A DNA stretch of 64,000 nt from Boseongicola sp. (GTDB taxonomy: Bacteria; Pseudomonadota; Alphaproteobacteria; Rhodobacterales; Rhodobacteraceae): positions 2,179,932 through 2,243,931 of the forward strand of contig CP046179.1 of assembly GCA_014075275.1 (NCBI GenBank). Direction: 5' to 3'. A program made the position numbers and the translations under genes. The notes beneath the pieces are model-generated. The model was not told the DNA's origin. It saw only the letters and a list, made by a program, of their open reading frames with translations, and did no database searches. This document shows, piece by piece, positions 36,483-45,967 of the stretch (within the stretch, counting starts at the first letter, position 1; every line of letters begins with the position of its first letter).

Positions 36483-37892
36483 TCACATCAATTCGCGCAC
36501 ATCCGTCAGGTGCCCGGTCAAAGCTGCCGCCGCAGCCATGGCTGGCGACATCAAGTGCGTTCTGCCACCACGACCCTGCCGGCCCTCGAAATTCCGGTTC
36601 GAGGTTGCCGCGCAGCGTTCACCCGGGGCCAATTGATCCGGGTTCATCGCCAGGCACATGGAACAGCCCGCAAGCCGCCATTCAAATCCTGCCTCTTTGA
36701 ACACATCCGCAAGACCCTCTTCTTCGGCCTGAAGACGCACCAGACCCGATCCCGGCACCACCATCGCGCGCAAACCATCTTTGATCTTCTTGCCACGCAG
36801 AATGTCAGCCGCAGCCCGCAGGTCTTCAATCCGGCCATTGGTGCAAGACCCGATAAAGACCGTATCGATCTCGATCTGGTTCAACGGGGTTCCGGGCTTC
36901 AGCGCCATATACTCCAGCGCACGTTCCGCAGCGCCCACTTTGCCTCCTTCAAAATCGCTGGCAGCGGGCACGGTTGCCGTAATAGGCAGCACATCCTCGG
37001 GCGACGTTCCCCAGGTCACAACAGGCGCGATGTCTTCGCCTTTGATTGTCACCACTTTGTCCCAATGGGCGCCCTCATCCGTCGAAAGCGTTTTCCAATA
37101 GGCCAATGCCGCTTCCCACGCCGCACCTTTCGGCGCATGGGGACGGCCCTTAACGTATTCATAGGTTTTCTCATCCGGCGCGATCAGACCAGCGCGTGCG
37201 CCACCTTCAATCGCCATATTGCAAACTGTCATCCGTCCTTCCATGGACAGATCGCGGATCGCTTCACCGCAATACTCGATGACATAGCCGGTGCCTCCGG
37301 CAGTCCCGGTTTCACCAATCACCGACAAGGTGATGTCCTTGGCCGTAACGCCCGGGCGCAGTTTGCCGGTGATCTCGACCTTCATGTTCTTCGATTTCTT
37401 CTGGATCAGCGTTTGTGTCGCCAGAACATGCTCGACTTCGGATGTGCCGATCCCGTGAGCCAGCGCTCCAAAAGCACCGTGGGTCGCTGTGTGGCTATCA
37501 CCACAAACGACGGTCATGCCGGGCAGGGTCCAGCCCTGCTCGGGGCCAACAATATGCACAATCCCCTGGCGGATATCCGACACCGGGTAATAGTGAATTC
37601 CAAAATCCTTGGCATTTTTGTCCAGCGCGGCCACCTGAATGCGGCTGTCTTCGGGCATTTGATCGGGGTTGTTGCGCCCCGCTGTTGTCGGCACATTGTG
37701 GTCAGGCACCGCGACAGTCTTGTCTGGCGCACGAACCGAACGTCCCGCCATCCGCAGACCTTCAAAGGCCTGAGGGCTGGTGACTTCATGCACAAGGTGA
37801 CGGTCGATATAAAGACGGCAGGTGCCATCTTCGGCTTCATGGGCAACGTGATCGGCCCAGATCTTGTCGTAAAGCGTAGTCGGATTGGTCAT
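36483..37892 (-). CDS. leuC: 3-isopropylmalate dehydratase large subunit
   Basis: Aconitase-fold 4Fe-4S enzyme of leucine synthesis, 469 aa. The cluster ligands are in [14 protein letters not shown] and [40 protein letters not shown] and [20 protein letters not shown] are diagnostic. It sits upstream of leuD; an antisense open frame of 569 codons across it is a coding-composition shadow. Confidence 0.97.
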   Translation of the reverse strand: MTNPTTLYDKIWADHVAHEAEDGTCRLYIDRHLVHEVTSPQAFEGLRMAGRSVRAPDKTVAVPDHNVPTTAGRNNPDQMPEDSRIQVAALDKNAKDFGIHYYPVSDIRQGIVHIVGPEQGWTLPGMTVVCGDSHTATHGAFGALAHGIGTSEVEHVLATQTLIQKKSKNMKVEITGKLRPGVTAKDITLSVIGETGTAGGTGYVIEYCGEAIRDLSMEGRMTVCNMAIEGGARAGLIAPDEKTYEYVKGRPHAPKGAAWEAALAYWKTLSTDEGAHWDKVVTIKGEDIAPVVTWGTSPEDVLPITATVPAASDFEGGKVGAAERALEYMALKPGTPLNQIEIDTVFIGSCTNGRIEDLRAAADILRGKKIKDGLRAMVVPGSGLVRLQAEEEGLADVFKEAGFEWRLAGCSMCLAMNPDQLAPGERCAATSNRNFEGRQGRGGRTHLMSPAMAAAAALTGHLTDVRELM

Positions 37893-38100
37893 GTAAGATA
37901 TCCCTGGCTGATATGAAAAATGCGCGGCTGCGCGACGTGAAAAAGACCGTCAGGTCAGACGGGTCAGCACAGCCATGGACGCACCAAAAAACCGCCAGGG
38001 CAGGCGCGCGCGATCATCCATATCGAAAAAACGTGTCATGGGTCCCGCAGATACAGCGCTTCCCCCCATGAGGCAAGCACCGCTTCAGCTCATTATTGGC

Positions 38101-38165
38101 CCACAAATATCCCGGGGGTCTGGGGGCAGAGCCCCCAGTCGGTCGGCGCAGCGGCGAAGCCCTGC
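38101..38165. repeat. GC-rich REP-like hairpin element
   Basis: Perfect hairpin TGGGGGC-AGA-GCCCCCA (38121-38137) with flanking AAATATCCCGGGGGTC. It resembles elements at 48586-48646 and, more loosely, 62433-62497. It lies between leuC and hppD and may also act as a terminator; there is no T-run. Confidence 0.6.
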
Positions 38166-38174
38166 GGCGAAACC

Positions 38175-39281
38175 TTACCGGGCGGCGACATCCCCATAAT
38201 CGCCTTTCGCGTTCTCTTCGGCTTCAATGCTTTCAAACAGCGCCTTGAAATTCCCTTCGCCAAACCCGTCGTCGCCTTTCCTTTGAATGAACTCAAAGAA
38301 AATCGGACCGATGCAGGTTTTCGAGAATATCTGAAGCAGGATTTTGGTTTCGCCACCGTCTACGACACCTTCACCGTCGATCAGGATGCCTTGCTTTTTC
38401 ATCCGGTCAACCGGTTCGTCATGCCCTTCGACCCGTTCGAAACTCAGGTCATAATAAGACGACGGCGGTCCCGGCATGAAGGTCACACCGCGTTCAGAAA
38501 TCTTATCCGTTGCCTCGTAAATATCACGCGCGCCGACGGCGATGTGTTGGATGCCCTCGCCGTTATACTTCTTCAGATAGTTCACAATCTGCCCGGTCTC
38601 GCCACGATCTTCGTTGATCGGGATACGGATCTTGCCGCAGGGCGAGGTTAGCGCCCGGCTGAGAAGGCCGGTAAACTTGCCCTCAATGTCAAAGAAGCGG
38701 ATTTCTTCGAACCCGAACAGGTCGCCATAAAACCGGAACCAGACATCCATGTTGCCCTTGAACACGTTGTGGGTGAGGTGATCCAGATAGTGGAAACCAA
38801 CGCCCTGGGGATGCGCTTTGGCAACCCAGTTGAATTCATCGTTATAGGGTGAGGTTTCGTAATACTGATCGATGAAATAGATCAGACTGCCACCGATCCC
38901 CACAATGGCAGGCACATCCAGGGTCTTTCCAGGCCCGGTAAATTCTTCCGCGCCCATTTCAACCGCGTGGCGCAGGGCATTGCCTGCGTCCACCACACGC
39001 CAGGCCATTGAAGGCGCACAAGGCCCGTGCAGTTCGATGAAATCGGCCGCATGGCTTCCGGGTTCAGCGTTAATCACGTAAGTTATGTCGCCCTGCTGCC
39101 AAAGCTCGATGGCTTTGGTCTTATGGGTGGCCGTGTGGGTATAGCCCATGCGATCAAAAAGCTGGCGCAGATGGTCCGGGTCGGGGTGCGCGAATTCGAC
39201 GAATTCAAACCCATCGGTGCCAGCCGGGTTCTCAGGTGTGATTTCGGATTTCGGCGCGTTGTGCGGGAACGGACCCATCAT
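38175..39281 (-). CDS. hppD: 4-hydroxyphenylpyruvate dioxygenase
   Basis: Fe(II) dioxygenase of tyrosine catabolism that makes homogentisate. It is 368 aa in two vicinal-oxygen-chelate domains. The iron ligands are the His in FHYLDHLTHNVFKGNMD, the His in GIQHIAVGARDIYEA and the Glu in GPIFFEFIQRKGDDGFGEGN near the C-terminus. It begins MMGPFPHNAPKS; either Met could be used. It is divergent from an Lrp/AsnC regulator that likely controls it. No other homogentisate-pathway gene is adjacent. Confidence 0.96.
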   Translation of the reverse strand: MMGPFPHNAPKSEITPENPAGTDGFEFVEFAHPDPDHLRQLFDRMGYTHTATHKTKAIELWQQGDITYVINAEPGSHAADFIELHGPCAPSMAWRVVDAGNALRHAVEMGAEEFTGPGKTLDVPAIVGIGGSLIYFIDQYYETSPYNDEFNWVAKAHPQGVGFHYLDHLTHNVFKGNMDVWFRFYGDLFGFEEIRFFDIEGKFTGLLSRALTSPCGKIRIPINEDRGETGQIVNYLKKYNGEGIQHIAVGARDIYEATDKISERGVTFMPGPPSSYYDLSFERVEGHDEPVDRMKKQGILIDGEGVVDGGETKILLQIFSKTCIGPIFFEFIQRKGDDGFGEGNFKALFESIEAEENAKGDYGDVAAR

Positions 39282-39412
39282 GGTACTCCTGGAGTCTGGT
39301 GATACGCTCTATATATCCCCTGATGCGCGCATTTTTCGCGCATTCTTGGCAAGCCTCGAATAATATGTGCGGAATTATTGCGAAGTATGTCAAAATCGCG
39401 CATAATCCCCGC
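39282..39412. promoter_or_regulatory. hppD / asnC-type divergent promoter with candidate operators
   Basis: The 131-bp AT-rich gap holds a near-palindrome, CGAATAAT-N10-ATTATTGCG (39357-39382), and two direct copies of TCGCGCAT at 39336 and 39396, 60 bp apart. The spaced, phased arrangement suits an Lrp/AsnC octamer. This is read from the sequence; there is no known consensus match. Confidence 0.45.
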
Positions 39413-39874
39413 ATGGCCACTCTGGACGATACGGATCTCAAACTTCTCACTGCACTGCAACAAGACGCCCATATGAGCGCCGAGGCGCTCAGTTCGCATC
39501 TGGGTCTGTCTTCCAGCCAGGTTGGCCGCCGCCGTCAGCGGTTAGAGGTCGAAGGGTTGATCGAAGGCTATCGCGCCCGGCTGAATGCGCCGAAACTGGG
39601 GCTGTCGGTGCAGGCGTTTATCTCGGTTCAGATGGCCACTCATACGCCGGAAAAGGTCAAAACCTTCACCCGCATTCTGAAACTGCGCCCCGAGGTCACT
39701 TCGGCGTGGACTTTGACCGGCGAGGCCGATTATCTGTTACGAGTTTATTGCGAAGACCTCTCTAGATTGAACACATTAATTCACGAAGTTCTGCTCCCCC
39801 ACCCCGCGGTTGCGCGCGTGCAGAGCCAGATTGTCATGGATCAGCTGAAGGCCGACGCGCCTCTGCCGATCTGA
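39413..39874 (+). CDS. Lrp/AsnC family transcriptional regulator
   Basis: Regulator of 153 aa. The N-terminal helix-turn-helix is DTDLKLLTALQQDAHMSAEA then LSSHLGLSSSQVGRRRQRLE; the C-terminal RAM/ligand domain contains SVQAFISVQMATHTPEK and VTSAWTLTGEADYLLRVYCE. The ATG at 39413 fits the family start; the open frame extends upstream into the promoter gap. It is probably the aromatic amino-acid-responsive regulator of hppD. The antiporter gene follows after 10 bp with AAAGGAGA, so the two may be cotranscribed. Confidence 0.93.
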   Translation: MATLDDTDLKLLTALQQDAHMSAEALSSHLGLSSSQVGRRRQRLEVEGLIEGYRARLNAPKLGLSVQAFISVQMATHTPEKVKTFTRILKLRPEVTSAWTLTGEADYLLRVYCEDLSRLNTLIHEVLLPHPAVARVQSQIVMDQLKADAPLPI

Positions 39875-39884
39875 AAGGAGACGT

Positions 39885-41921
39885 ATGGAAGGCTTTCTGT
39901 TCCAAGCTGTAATTTACCTTCTGGCCGCCGTCATAGCAGTGCCACTTGCGGTGCGATTGGGCGTGGGGTCTGTGCTTGGGTATTTGCTTGCCGGCATCAT
40001 GATCGGGCCGATCCTGGGGTTGGTGGCCGACACCACCTATCTGCAACATTTCGCCGAGTTTGGCGTGGTGTTGATGTTGTTCCTGATCGGGTTGGAGCTG
40101 TCGCCGCGCGCGCTTTGGGACATGCGTCATCGCCTGCTTGGGCTTGGCGGATTGCAGGTGACTGTTACGATGCTGGCGGTGGCCACCGTGTGCATCTATG
40201 CCTTCGGGCTGGCCTGGCAGACGGCGCTGGCCGTTTCGATGATTTTCGCATTATCTTCGACCGCTATCGTTCTGCAAACACTGACAAAAAAACGTTTGAT
40301 GCAAACTGGCGGCGGGCGCGCCAGTTTCTCGATATTGCTGACACAGGACATCGCCGTCATCCCGATGCTGGCTTTTCTACCGCTCTTGGCCGTCTCGAAC
40401 GTCCGCCGTTTTTTCACCGAACACGACCCGTCCAGCAACGGCACCGAAACCGCTGGCAGCCATGGTGCCAGCGACGGACATGGTGCCGCTGGCACTGAAG
40501 CCGCCCAGGCCTTTATCGAGTCGTTGCCCGCCTGGGGTGTGACGCTGGTAACTGTCGGCGCGATCGTGGCCATTATCCTGTTTGGTGTCTTTGCCACCGG
40601 ACCCCTGTTCCGCTTCGTTCATTTCGCAAAACTGCGCGAGCTTTACACAGCCTTTGCCCTGCTGATCGTCATCGGCATTGCCTTTTTGATGACACTTGTC
40701 GGCCTGTCTCCCGCGCTTGGCACCTTTTTGGCGGGCGTGGTTCTGGCCAACTCAGAGTTCCGGCACGAACTTGAAAGCGACATTGCGCCCTTCAAGGGGC
40801 TTTTGCTTGGGCTGTTTTTCATCACCGTTGGCGCGGGCATCAATTTCGAGATCCTGTTTGCCGATCCGTTCATCATCATTGGCTTCACCCTGCTGATTAT
40901 GTTCGGCAAAGGTGCGATCCTGTATCTTCTGGCGGTTTCGTTTCGCCTAAAGGGCAGAGATAAATGGTTATTCACTCTCGGATTGGCGCAGGCCGGTGAA
41001 TTCGGTTTTGTATTGATTTCGTTCTCGTTACAGCAATCGGTGCTGGGCCCGGCGTTGGCCGAGAGATTGCTGCTGATTGTTGCCCTGTCCATGCTTTTGA
41101 CGCCCCTGGCTTTCATCGCATATGAACGATTGCAACACCGCATGTCCGGCGACGTGAAAGAAAAGCCGGAAGCCGATGAAATTGATGAAACCCAGCCGAT
41201 CATTATCGCAGGCATTGGCCGGTTTGGTCAGGTCGTGAACCGGCTGTTGATGCTGGCAGGTTTCCGCGCTGTGGTGCTGGACCACAATCTGGAAGCGATC
41301 CAGACCATGCGGCGATTTGGGATCAAGGGTTTCTTTGGTGATCCGACCCGCCCAGAGCTTCTTCATGCTGCTGGACTGAAAGACGCGCGAGTTCTGGTTG
41401 TGGCTGTTGACGACAAGCAGGCAGCCATCAACCTGGTCACCTACGCGCGGGCACAGCGCCCAGACCTGCACATTGTGGCGCGGGCGCATGACCGGGTGCA
41501 CACTTATCAACTGTATGCCGCAGGCGCGAATGACATTGTGCGCGAGATGTTTGACTCGTCATTGCGTGCGGGCCGCTATGCGCTTGAAAACATGGGCCTA
41601 ACAGACATCGAATCCTCGCGGATCGAACATTTCTTCTATCGCAAAGACCGCGAAGGGCTGCGCGAACTGGCCGAGATGTGGGACCCCGCCATCCCGGTCA
41701 GCGAAAACCCGGCCTATGTCGAACGGGCGAAAGAACTGAACGCTGAACTGGAAACCGCACTGGTTTCGCATTTGGACGAAATAGATATTGCTCCGGTGAC
41801 AATTCGGGTTCCAGAAGATGATGCCGGAGTCACCGAAGCAACGGACGCAAGTGAGGCTGCGGCAACAGAATCCGATGCCGACGGCGATGCACCTGAAGAA
41901 CCAGATACGAAATCGGGTTAG
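39885..41921 (+). CDS. CPA2 monovalent cation:proton antiporter (KefB/KefC type)
   Basis: Inner-membrane antiporter of 678 aa: about 12 hydrophobic segments (residues 1-400), then a TrkA-N/RCK NAD-binding domain (IIIAGIGRFGQVVNRLLMLA near residue 440) and a long acidic tail (residues 625-678, Glu/Asp/Ala-rich). The conserved GLELSPRALWDMR and ALSSTAIVLQTL are typical of Kef K+ efflux systems. A His/Gly/Ala-rich loop near residues 190-205 is unusual. There is no kefF/kefG partner nearby. It converges with the metal ABC operon, with 1 bp between stop codons. Confidence 0.92.
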   Translation: MEGFLFQAVIYLLAAVIAVPLAVRLGVGSVLGYLLAGIMIGPILGLVADTTYLQHFAEFGVVLMLFLIGLELSPRALWDMRHRLLGLGGLQVTVTMLAVATVCIYAFGLAWQTALAVSMIFALSSTAIVLQTLTKKRLMQTGGGRASFSILLTQDIAVIPMLAFLPLLAVSNVRRFFTEHDPSSNGTETAGSHGASDGHGAAGTEAAQAFIESLPAWGVTLVTVGAIVAIILFGVFATGPLFRFVHFAKLRELYTAFALLIVIGIAFLMTLVGLSPALGTFLAGVVLANSEFRHELESDIAPFKGLLLGLFFITVGAGINFEILFADPFIIIGFTLLIMFGKGAILYLLAVSFRLKGRDKWLFTLGLAQAGEFGFVLISFSLQQSVLGPALAERLLLIVALSMLLTPLAFIAYERLQHRMSGDVKEKPEADEIDETQPIIIAGIGRFGQVVNRLLMLAGFRAVVLDHNLEAIQTMRRFGIKGFFGDPTRPELLHAAGLKDARVLVVAVDDKQAAINLVTYARAQRPDLHIVARAHDRVHTYQLYAAGANDIVREMFDSSLRAGRYALENMGLTDIESSRIEHFFYRKDREGLRELAEMWDPAIPVSENPAYVERAKELNAELETALVSHLDEIDIAPVTIRVPEDDAGVTEATDASEAAATESDADGDAPEEPDTKSG

Positions 41922-41922
41922 G

Positions 41923-42837
41923 TTAGTTAGCGGCCCGACGTTCGGGACCAGTCAGCGCCGCAATAGCCAGGATGACGCCCGAAACGGTCGCGATCATTCC
42001 TGCCGCGCTGACAGCGTTTTCGCCGCCAATCCAAAGCGGCCCGAAGCCCGCCAGCACATAGCCCGCAATGGCCGAGATCAAGGCGAAGGCCACAGACCAC
42101 CAGACCTGCGCACCAAGCCGATTGGTCATCAGCCGCGCAGCTGCCGGTGGGCAGATGAACATAGCGATCACGATGATTGATCCAACGGCATCGAACGCCG
42201 CGACCGCTGCCAAGGCGGAGACGATGACCAGACCCAGAGAGATTGCCGTGACCGGCAGGCCCAGCGTTGCCGCGAAGCTTTCGTCGAACGTGGAAATTGC
42301 GAGGGGTCGCCAGAAGATGGCAAGCAGCGCCAGGATGCCGACCAGAACAATCGAAATGCGGAACAACTCGGGCGGCAATCCGGCCAGAGCCGCGCTGTCC
42401 AGCAATGATCCCCAACCAGTGGCATCCAGCCAGATCAGGCTTTCCAGACTGCCGTAGAGCGCGTGTTCGACGTCCAGATGAACGCCCGATGTGTCCGTCA
42501 TTTCCAGCAGCAAGACCCCGGCAGCAAACAGTGTGGTGAAAGTTACGCCCATGGCGGCCCCCGGCTCGATGCGCCCAAAACGTTGGATGCCTTCGATCAT
42601 CGCCACCGCCAGAACGGCCGCCCCTGCCGCGCCTAGAAGCATCGGCACGGTCGAGATGGACCCGGCGATCAAGAAAGCGGCGACGATCCCCGGCAGCACA
42701 ACATGGCTGATGGCGTCGCCGATCAGGGCTTGGCGGCGCAGGACCAGAAAGTTGCCGGGAAGTGCGCAGGCGACGGCGGCAAGGCAGCCAATCAGAAGCG
42801 GTGTCAGGCTGAGGGCGACGAATTCTTCGGCGTTCAT
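41923..42837 (-). CDS. Metal ABC transporter permease (second permease, MntD/ZnuB type)
   Basis: Membrane permease of the ABC-3 family, 304 aa, about eight hydrophobic segments. VLRRQALIGDAISHVVLPGI is the conserved metal-permease motif, and AFDAVGSIIVIAMFICPPAAAR is the ABC-3 signature. It overlaps the upstream permease by 4 bp. It imports Mn2+, Zn2+ or Fe2+; the metal is not decided by sequence. Confidence 0.92.
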   Translation of the reverse strand: MNAEEFVALSLTPLLIGCLAAVACALPGNFLVLRRQALIGDAISHVVLPGIVAAFLIAGSISTVPMLLGAAGAAVLAVAMIEGIQRFGRIEPGAAMGVTFTTLFAAGVLLLEMTDTSGVHLDVEHALYGSLESLIWLDATGWGSLLDSAALAGLPPELFRISIVLVGILALLAIFWRPLAISTFDESFAATLGLPVTAISLGLVIVSALAAVAAFDAVGSIIVIAMFICPPAAARLMTNRLGAQVWWSVAFALISAIAGYVLAGFGPLWIGGENAVSAAGMIATVSGVILAIAALTGPERRAAN

Positions 42838-44039
42838 GATGTGACCCCGGCGGGTGGGCCGATGCGGCGGTCGATCTCGGTGATCTGGTCGCCGGTCAGC
42901 ACTTCTTCGATACGTGTCAGACCATCATAGCGGGCCGCTGCCATCTCAAGTGCGGGATCGGCGCGGGCAATCTCCCACCGCTTTTCGTCGCGCAGAACTT
43001 TGGCGGCGCGGGCTTTGCCATCTTCCGTCGGCACACCGTCGGCGCGTGCCAAACCGGCACGCTGCAACAGGCGGATCGTCAGGGGCTCGTAGATCGGGTG
43101 GCCCTGTGCCAATGCTACAAGACCCTGACGGATGTGCACGCCCTTCTGGAACCGCCGGTGATTGATCAGCGCTACGATCAGGCCCCTGCCCGGTGCCAGC
43201 AACATGGACGCTGCAAACAGGCCGAACGCGGTAAGCACGATAATCGGCCCGGTCGGCAAATTGGGTGCAACGGCCGATGCCCCGGCCCCGAACCAACCCG
43301 AGATGCCGCCCAAAGCGCCTGCGATCAGAACGACACGGTCGGCGCGGTCGCTCCAGAATCGGGCAGCGACCGGGGGGATGATCAGAAGGGCAACAATCAG
43401 GATCAACCCGACCATCTTCAACCCGATCACTGTCACGCCCATCACCAGGCCCATCATGATAAGATCGGTGCGATCCAGATTGATACCAGTGGCGCGGGCA
43501 AACTCGGGGTCGAAGGCCGCGATTGTCATGGGGCGGCGGAAGATGGCGACCAGTATTAGCGACACCGCGCCGCCCACGGCGATCAGCAGGGCATCGGCGT
43601 ATAGCATTCCGGCGGTTGAGCCTAAAAGGAAACTCTCTAGTCCGGCCTGGCGGCCTGAGTTCATGGTCTGGATGACGGTCAGCAAAACGATGCCGAAACC
43701 GAAGAACACCGACAGGACTGCGCCGATGGCGGCATCTTCGGTCAGACGGGTACGGGTCGAAAGCCACTGGACGGCGAACAAGCCAAGCGCGGCGGTCACT
43801 GCCGAGCCGACCAGCAACCCTGGCAGGTTGCGCCCGTCCATGCCGAAACTAACCATGACGATGAATGCCAGCGCGACGCCCGGCAGAGTTGCATGGCTGA
43901 TGGCATCACTGACCAGCGCGCGTTTGCGAAACAACAGGAAAGTGCCCGTGACCCCGGCGGCGATCCCTAGCAGGGTCGCGCCAAGCGTCACCAGCGTGGC
44001 GTTATAGCCAAGCTGAAAAAACAGAGCCTCGGTTAACAT
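42834..44039 (-). CDS. Metal ABC transporter permease fused to a C-terminal winged-helix-like domain (TroC type)
   Basis: 401 aa. Residues 1-285 form an ABC-3 permease (FRKRALVSDAISHATLPGVA; LIVALLIIPPVAARFWSDRA). Residues about 300-400 are soluble and contain VHIRQGLVALAQGHPIYEPL and TIRLLQRAGLARADGVPTED, resembling the helical/winged-helix part of DtxR/MntR-like regulators seen in some TroC/MntC proteins. The tail could sense intracellular metal or contact the ATPase; its function is inference. It is separated from the ATPase gene by 6 bp. Confidence 0.9.
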   Translation of the reverse strand: MLTEALFFQLGYNATLVTLGATLLGIAAGVTGTFLLFRKRALVSDAISHATLPGVALAFIVMVSFGMDGRNLPGLLVGSAVTAALGLFAVQWLSTRTRLTEDAAIGAVLSVFFGFGIVLLTVIQTMNSGRQAGLESFLLGSTAGMLYADALLIAVGGAVSLILVAIFRRPMTIAAFDPEFARATGINLDRTDLIMMGLVMGVTVIGLKMVGLILIVALLIIPPVAARFWSDRADRVVLIAGALGGISGWFGAGASAVAPNLPTGPIIVLTAFGLFAASMLLAPGRGLIVALINHRRFQKGVHIRQGLVALAQGHPIYEPLTIRLLQRAGLARADGVPTEDGKARAAKVLRDEKRWEIARADPALEMAAARYDGLTRIEEVLTGDQITEIDRRIGPPAGVTS

Positions 44040-44045
44040 GAGTTA

Positions 44046-44855
44046 TCAGCCGGTTGCCGCCATGCCATCCATCCGGGCCGCAGCAAGGCGACCGCCATAG
44101 GCGATCTCGAGGGCTGAGTCGGTGAAGGCTTCAGCGACAGTGCCTTCGCTGATCTTGCGCACGTTCAGCATCAGCACATCGTCGAAGTAGTCTGGCACGG
44201 TGGACAGATCATGGTGGACGGCGACGACGGTTTTGCCCTCGTCACGCAGGGATTTCAGAACACCAATGATTGCACGCTCGGTCGCGGCATCGACCCCGGC
44301 GAAGGGTTCGTCCAGAAGATAAAGGTCCGCATCCTGCGCCAAAGCGCGTGCCAGGAAAACCCGTTGCTGCTGACCACCGGACAATTGACCAATCTGGCGA
44401 TCCGCAAAATCAGCCATGCCGACGCGATCGAGACAGGCCATAGCCGCCTTGCGATGCGCGCCGGACATCCGGCCAAGCAGTCCAACTTGACGGAACAGTC
44501 CCATCAGAACGACATCCATCACTCGCACCGGGAAATCCCAGTCAACGCTGGCGCGCTGCGGCACATAGGCGATGCGGTGCATGGCATCTGCCATCGGCTG
44601 ACCAAAGACGGTCACTTGTCCCGACAGTGGCGCAATCAGACCCAAGGCGGCCTTTAACAGCGTGGATTTGCCGGCACCGTTGGGGCCGATAATCGCCGTC
44701 ATCCGACCTGCACGGAAGGTGGCGTCTACTGAGAATACTGCGGGTTTTTGATCGTACGACACCGTCAGGCCGCGAATGGCCAATGGGCTGGCCGCGACCT
44801 GGCCTGCTTCGGCTTCGACCGCTTCGGCCCCTGCTATGCGGATTTCTGCGTTCAT
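44046..44855 (-). CDS. Metal ABC transporter ATP-binding protein
   Basis: ATPase of the Mn/Zn/Fe importer, 269 aa. Walker A GPNGAGKST, signature LSGGQQQRVFLARALAQDAD and Walker B LYLLDEPFAGVD are intact; IAYVPQRASVDWDFPV is the Q-loop region typical of metal-type ATPases. It lies 4 bp after the binding-protein gene in a four-gene operon (SBP, ATPase, permease, permease). Confidence 0.94.
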   Translation of the reverse strand: MNAEIRIAGAEAVEAEAGQVAASPLAIRGLTVSYDQKPAVFSVDATFRAGRMTAIIGPNGAGKSTLLKAALGLIAPLSGQVTVFGQPMADAMHRIAYVPQRASVDWDFPVRVMDVVLMGLFRQVGLLGRMSGAHRKAAMACLDRVGMADFADRQIGQLSGGQQQRVFLARALAQDADLYLLDEPFAGVDAATERAIIGVLKSLRDEGKTVVAVHHDLSTVPDYFDDVLMLNVRKISEGTVAEAFTDSALEIAYGGRLAAARMDGMAATG

Positions 44856-44859
44856 CTCA

Positions 44860-45831
44860 TCAACTCCCGGCGCTGAGGCGTCCGTTCATGCCCCGCACCG
44901 GGGCGTCACCGCCCAGCGCCGAAGCGATGATTGTTGCGTTGTGGTCGATCATGCCGACATAGGTGCCTTCGTATGTGCCCGGTTGGCCCATGGCGTCCGA
45001 GAACAACTCGCCGCCGATTTTCAGGTCGTGACCTTTGGCAGCCGCCCCTTCGGCCAATGCGCGGATCGAGCGATCCGATACCGAGCTTTCCACGAAAACC
45101 GCGCTGATCTGGCGGTCGACAATCGTGTCTACCAACGTTGAAATGCGGTTCACACCCGCCTCGCTTTCGGTAGAGATGCCCTGAATACCGACAACTTCGA
45201 ACCCATAAGCACGGCCGAAATAGTTGAAGGCGTCGTGGGCCGTGATCAGCACCCGTGCGCTTTCAGGCACGCTGGAAAGAATGCCTTCAGCATAGACCGC
45301 CAGTGCATCGATTTCTTTCAGATATGCCGAGGCATTGGCGGCAAAGACGTCAACGTTGTCCGGGGCCGAGATGCTCATTGCGTCGCGGATTGCCAAGGTC
45401 ACGTGCTTCCACAATGTCGGGTCCATCCAGACGTGTGGGTCGAATTGATCGGCATATGTATCGTGCAAGACGCGTTCATCTGCTGGCACAGCTTCGCCCA
45501 CAGGCACGACCGAGGTTTTGCGCCCCAGATCGGTCAGGAAATCCTGCATCTGAGCCTCAAGATAGATGCCGTTCCACAGCACCAGATCAGCACGCGCCAT
45601 AGCCAGAATATCGGTGCGGGTTTGGCGGTATGCATGGGGATCCACGCCCGGCCCCATCAACGCTTGAACCTCAACCAGATCACCGCCAACACGCCGTGCG
45701 GCATCGGCAATCATGCCGGTCGTGGCGACCACTTTCATGGCCGCACCCTGGGCAATCGCGCGCGGAGCAGCAGTGGCAACCAACAAGCTACCCCCCAGTC
45801 CGGCTATCATATTGCGGCGGTTCAAAACCAT
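44860..45831 (-). CDS. Metal ABC transporter substrate-binding protein (TroA/MntA type)
   Basis: Periplasmic cluster A-I metal-binding protein, about 323 aa. The signal (NRRNMIAGLGGSLLVATAAP) has a twin-arginine-like start. The metal ligands are the His in GPGVDPHAYRQT, the His in FDPHVWMDPTLW, a Glu in AVFVESSVSD and an Asp in VGMIDHNATI. The ATG at 45831 has AAGGAT about 9 bp upstream; the ATG at 45858 sits inside a palindrome and lacks a Shine-Dalgarno. The ligand set fits Mn2+/Zn2+/Fe2+ uptake. Confidence 0.92.
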   Translation of the reverse strand: MVLNRRNMIAGLGGSLLVATAAPRAIAQGAAMKVVATTGMIADAARRVGGDLVEVQALMGPGVDPHAYRQTRTDILAMARADLVLWNGIYLEAQMQDFLTDLGRKTSVVPVGEAVPADERVLHDTYADQFDPHVWMDPTLWKHVTLAIRDAMSISAPDNVDVFAANASAYLKEIDALAVYAEGILSSVPESARVLITAHDAFNYFGRAYGFEVVGIQGISTESEAGVNRISTLVDTIVDRQISAVFVESSVSDRSIRALAEGAAAKGHDLKIGGELFSDAMGQPGTYEGTYVGMIDHNATIIASALGGDAPVRGMNGRLSAGS

Positions 45832-45852
45832 TCCAGCGTAATCCTTCGACTT

Positions 45853-45900
45853 TCGCATATGCGAGTTATTCGCAATCTCAGTTATAAATGAGAACCATTC
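45853..45900. promoter_or_regulatory. Candidate metal-responsive (Fur/Mur/Zur-like) operators before the metal ABC operon
   Basis: The leader holds a perfect 12-bp palindrome TCGCATATGCGA (45853-45864) and an AATG-N5-CATT dyad (45887-45899, AATGAGAACCATT), 34 bp apart. AATG...CATT half-sites occur in Fur-superfamily operators. The regulator identity and even the family are inference from position and dyad form. Confidence 0.45.
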
Positions 45901-45967
45901 GCAGAAAGTCAAGTAAATACGACGTCAATCTGGCCTAAACGCAGTGTTTTCAGGGAATTTGCCCTGT

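Noticed and set aside
36207-37916. 569-codon plus-strand open frame antisense to leuC
   Set aside because: Its extent mirrors leuC and part of leuD, the protein is Arg/His/Ser-rich without any family motif, and leuC is certain. It is a GC-composition shadow.
43162-44007. 281-codon plus-strand frame antisense to the TroC-type permease
   Set aside because: Low-complexity Pro/Arg/Thr/Ala protein, lying entirely within a certain permease gene on the other strand.
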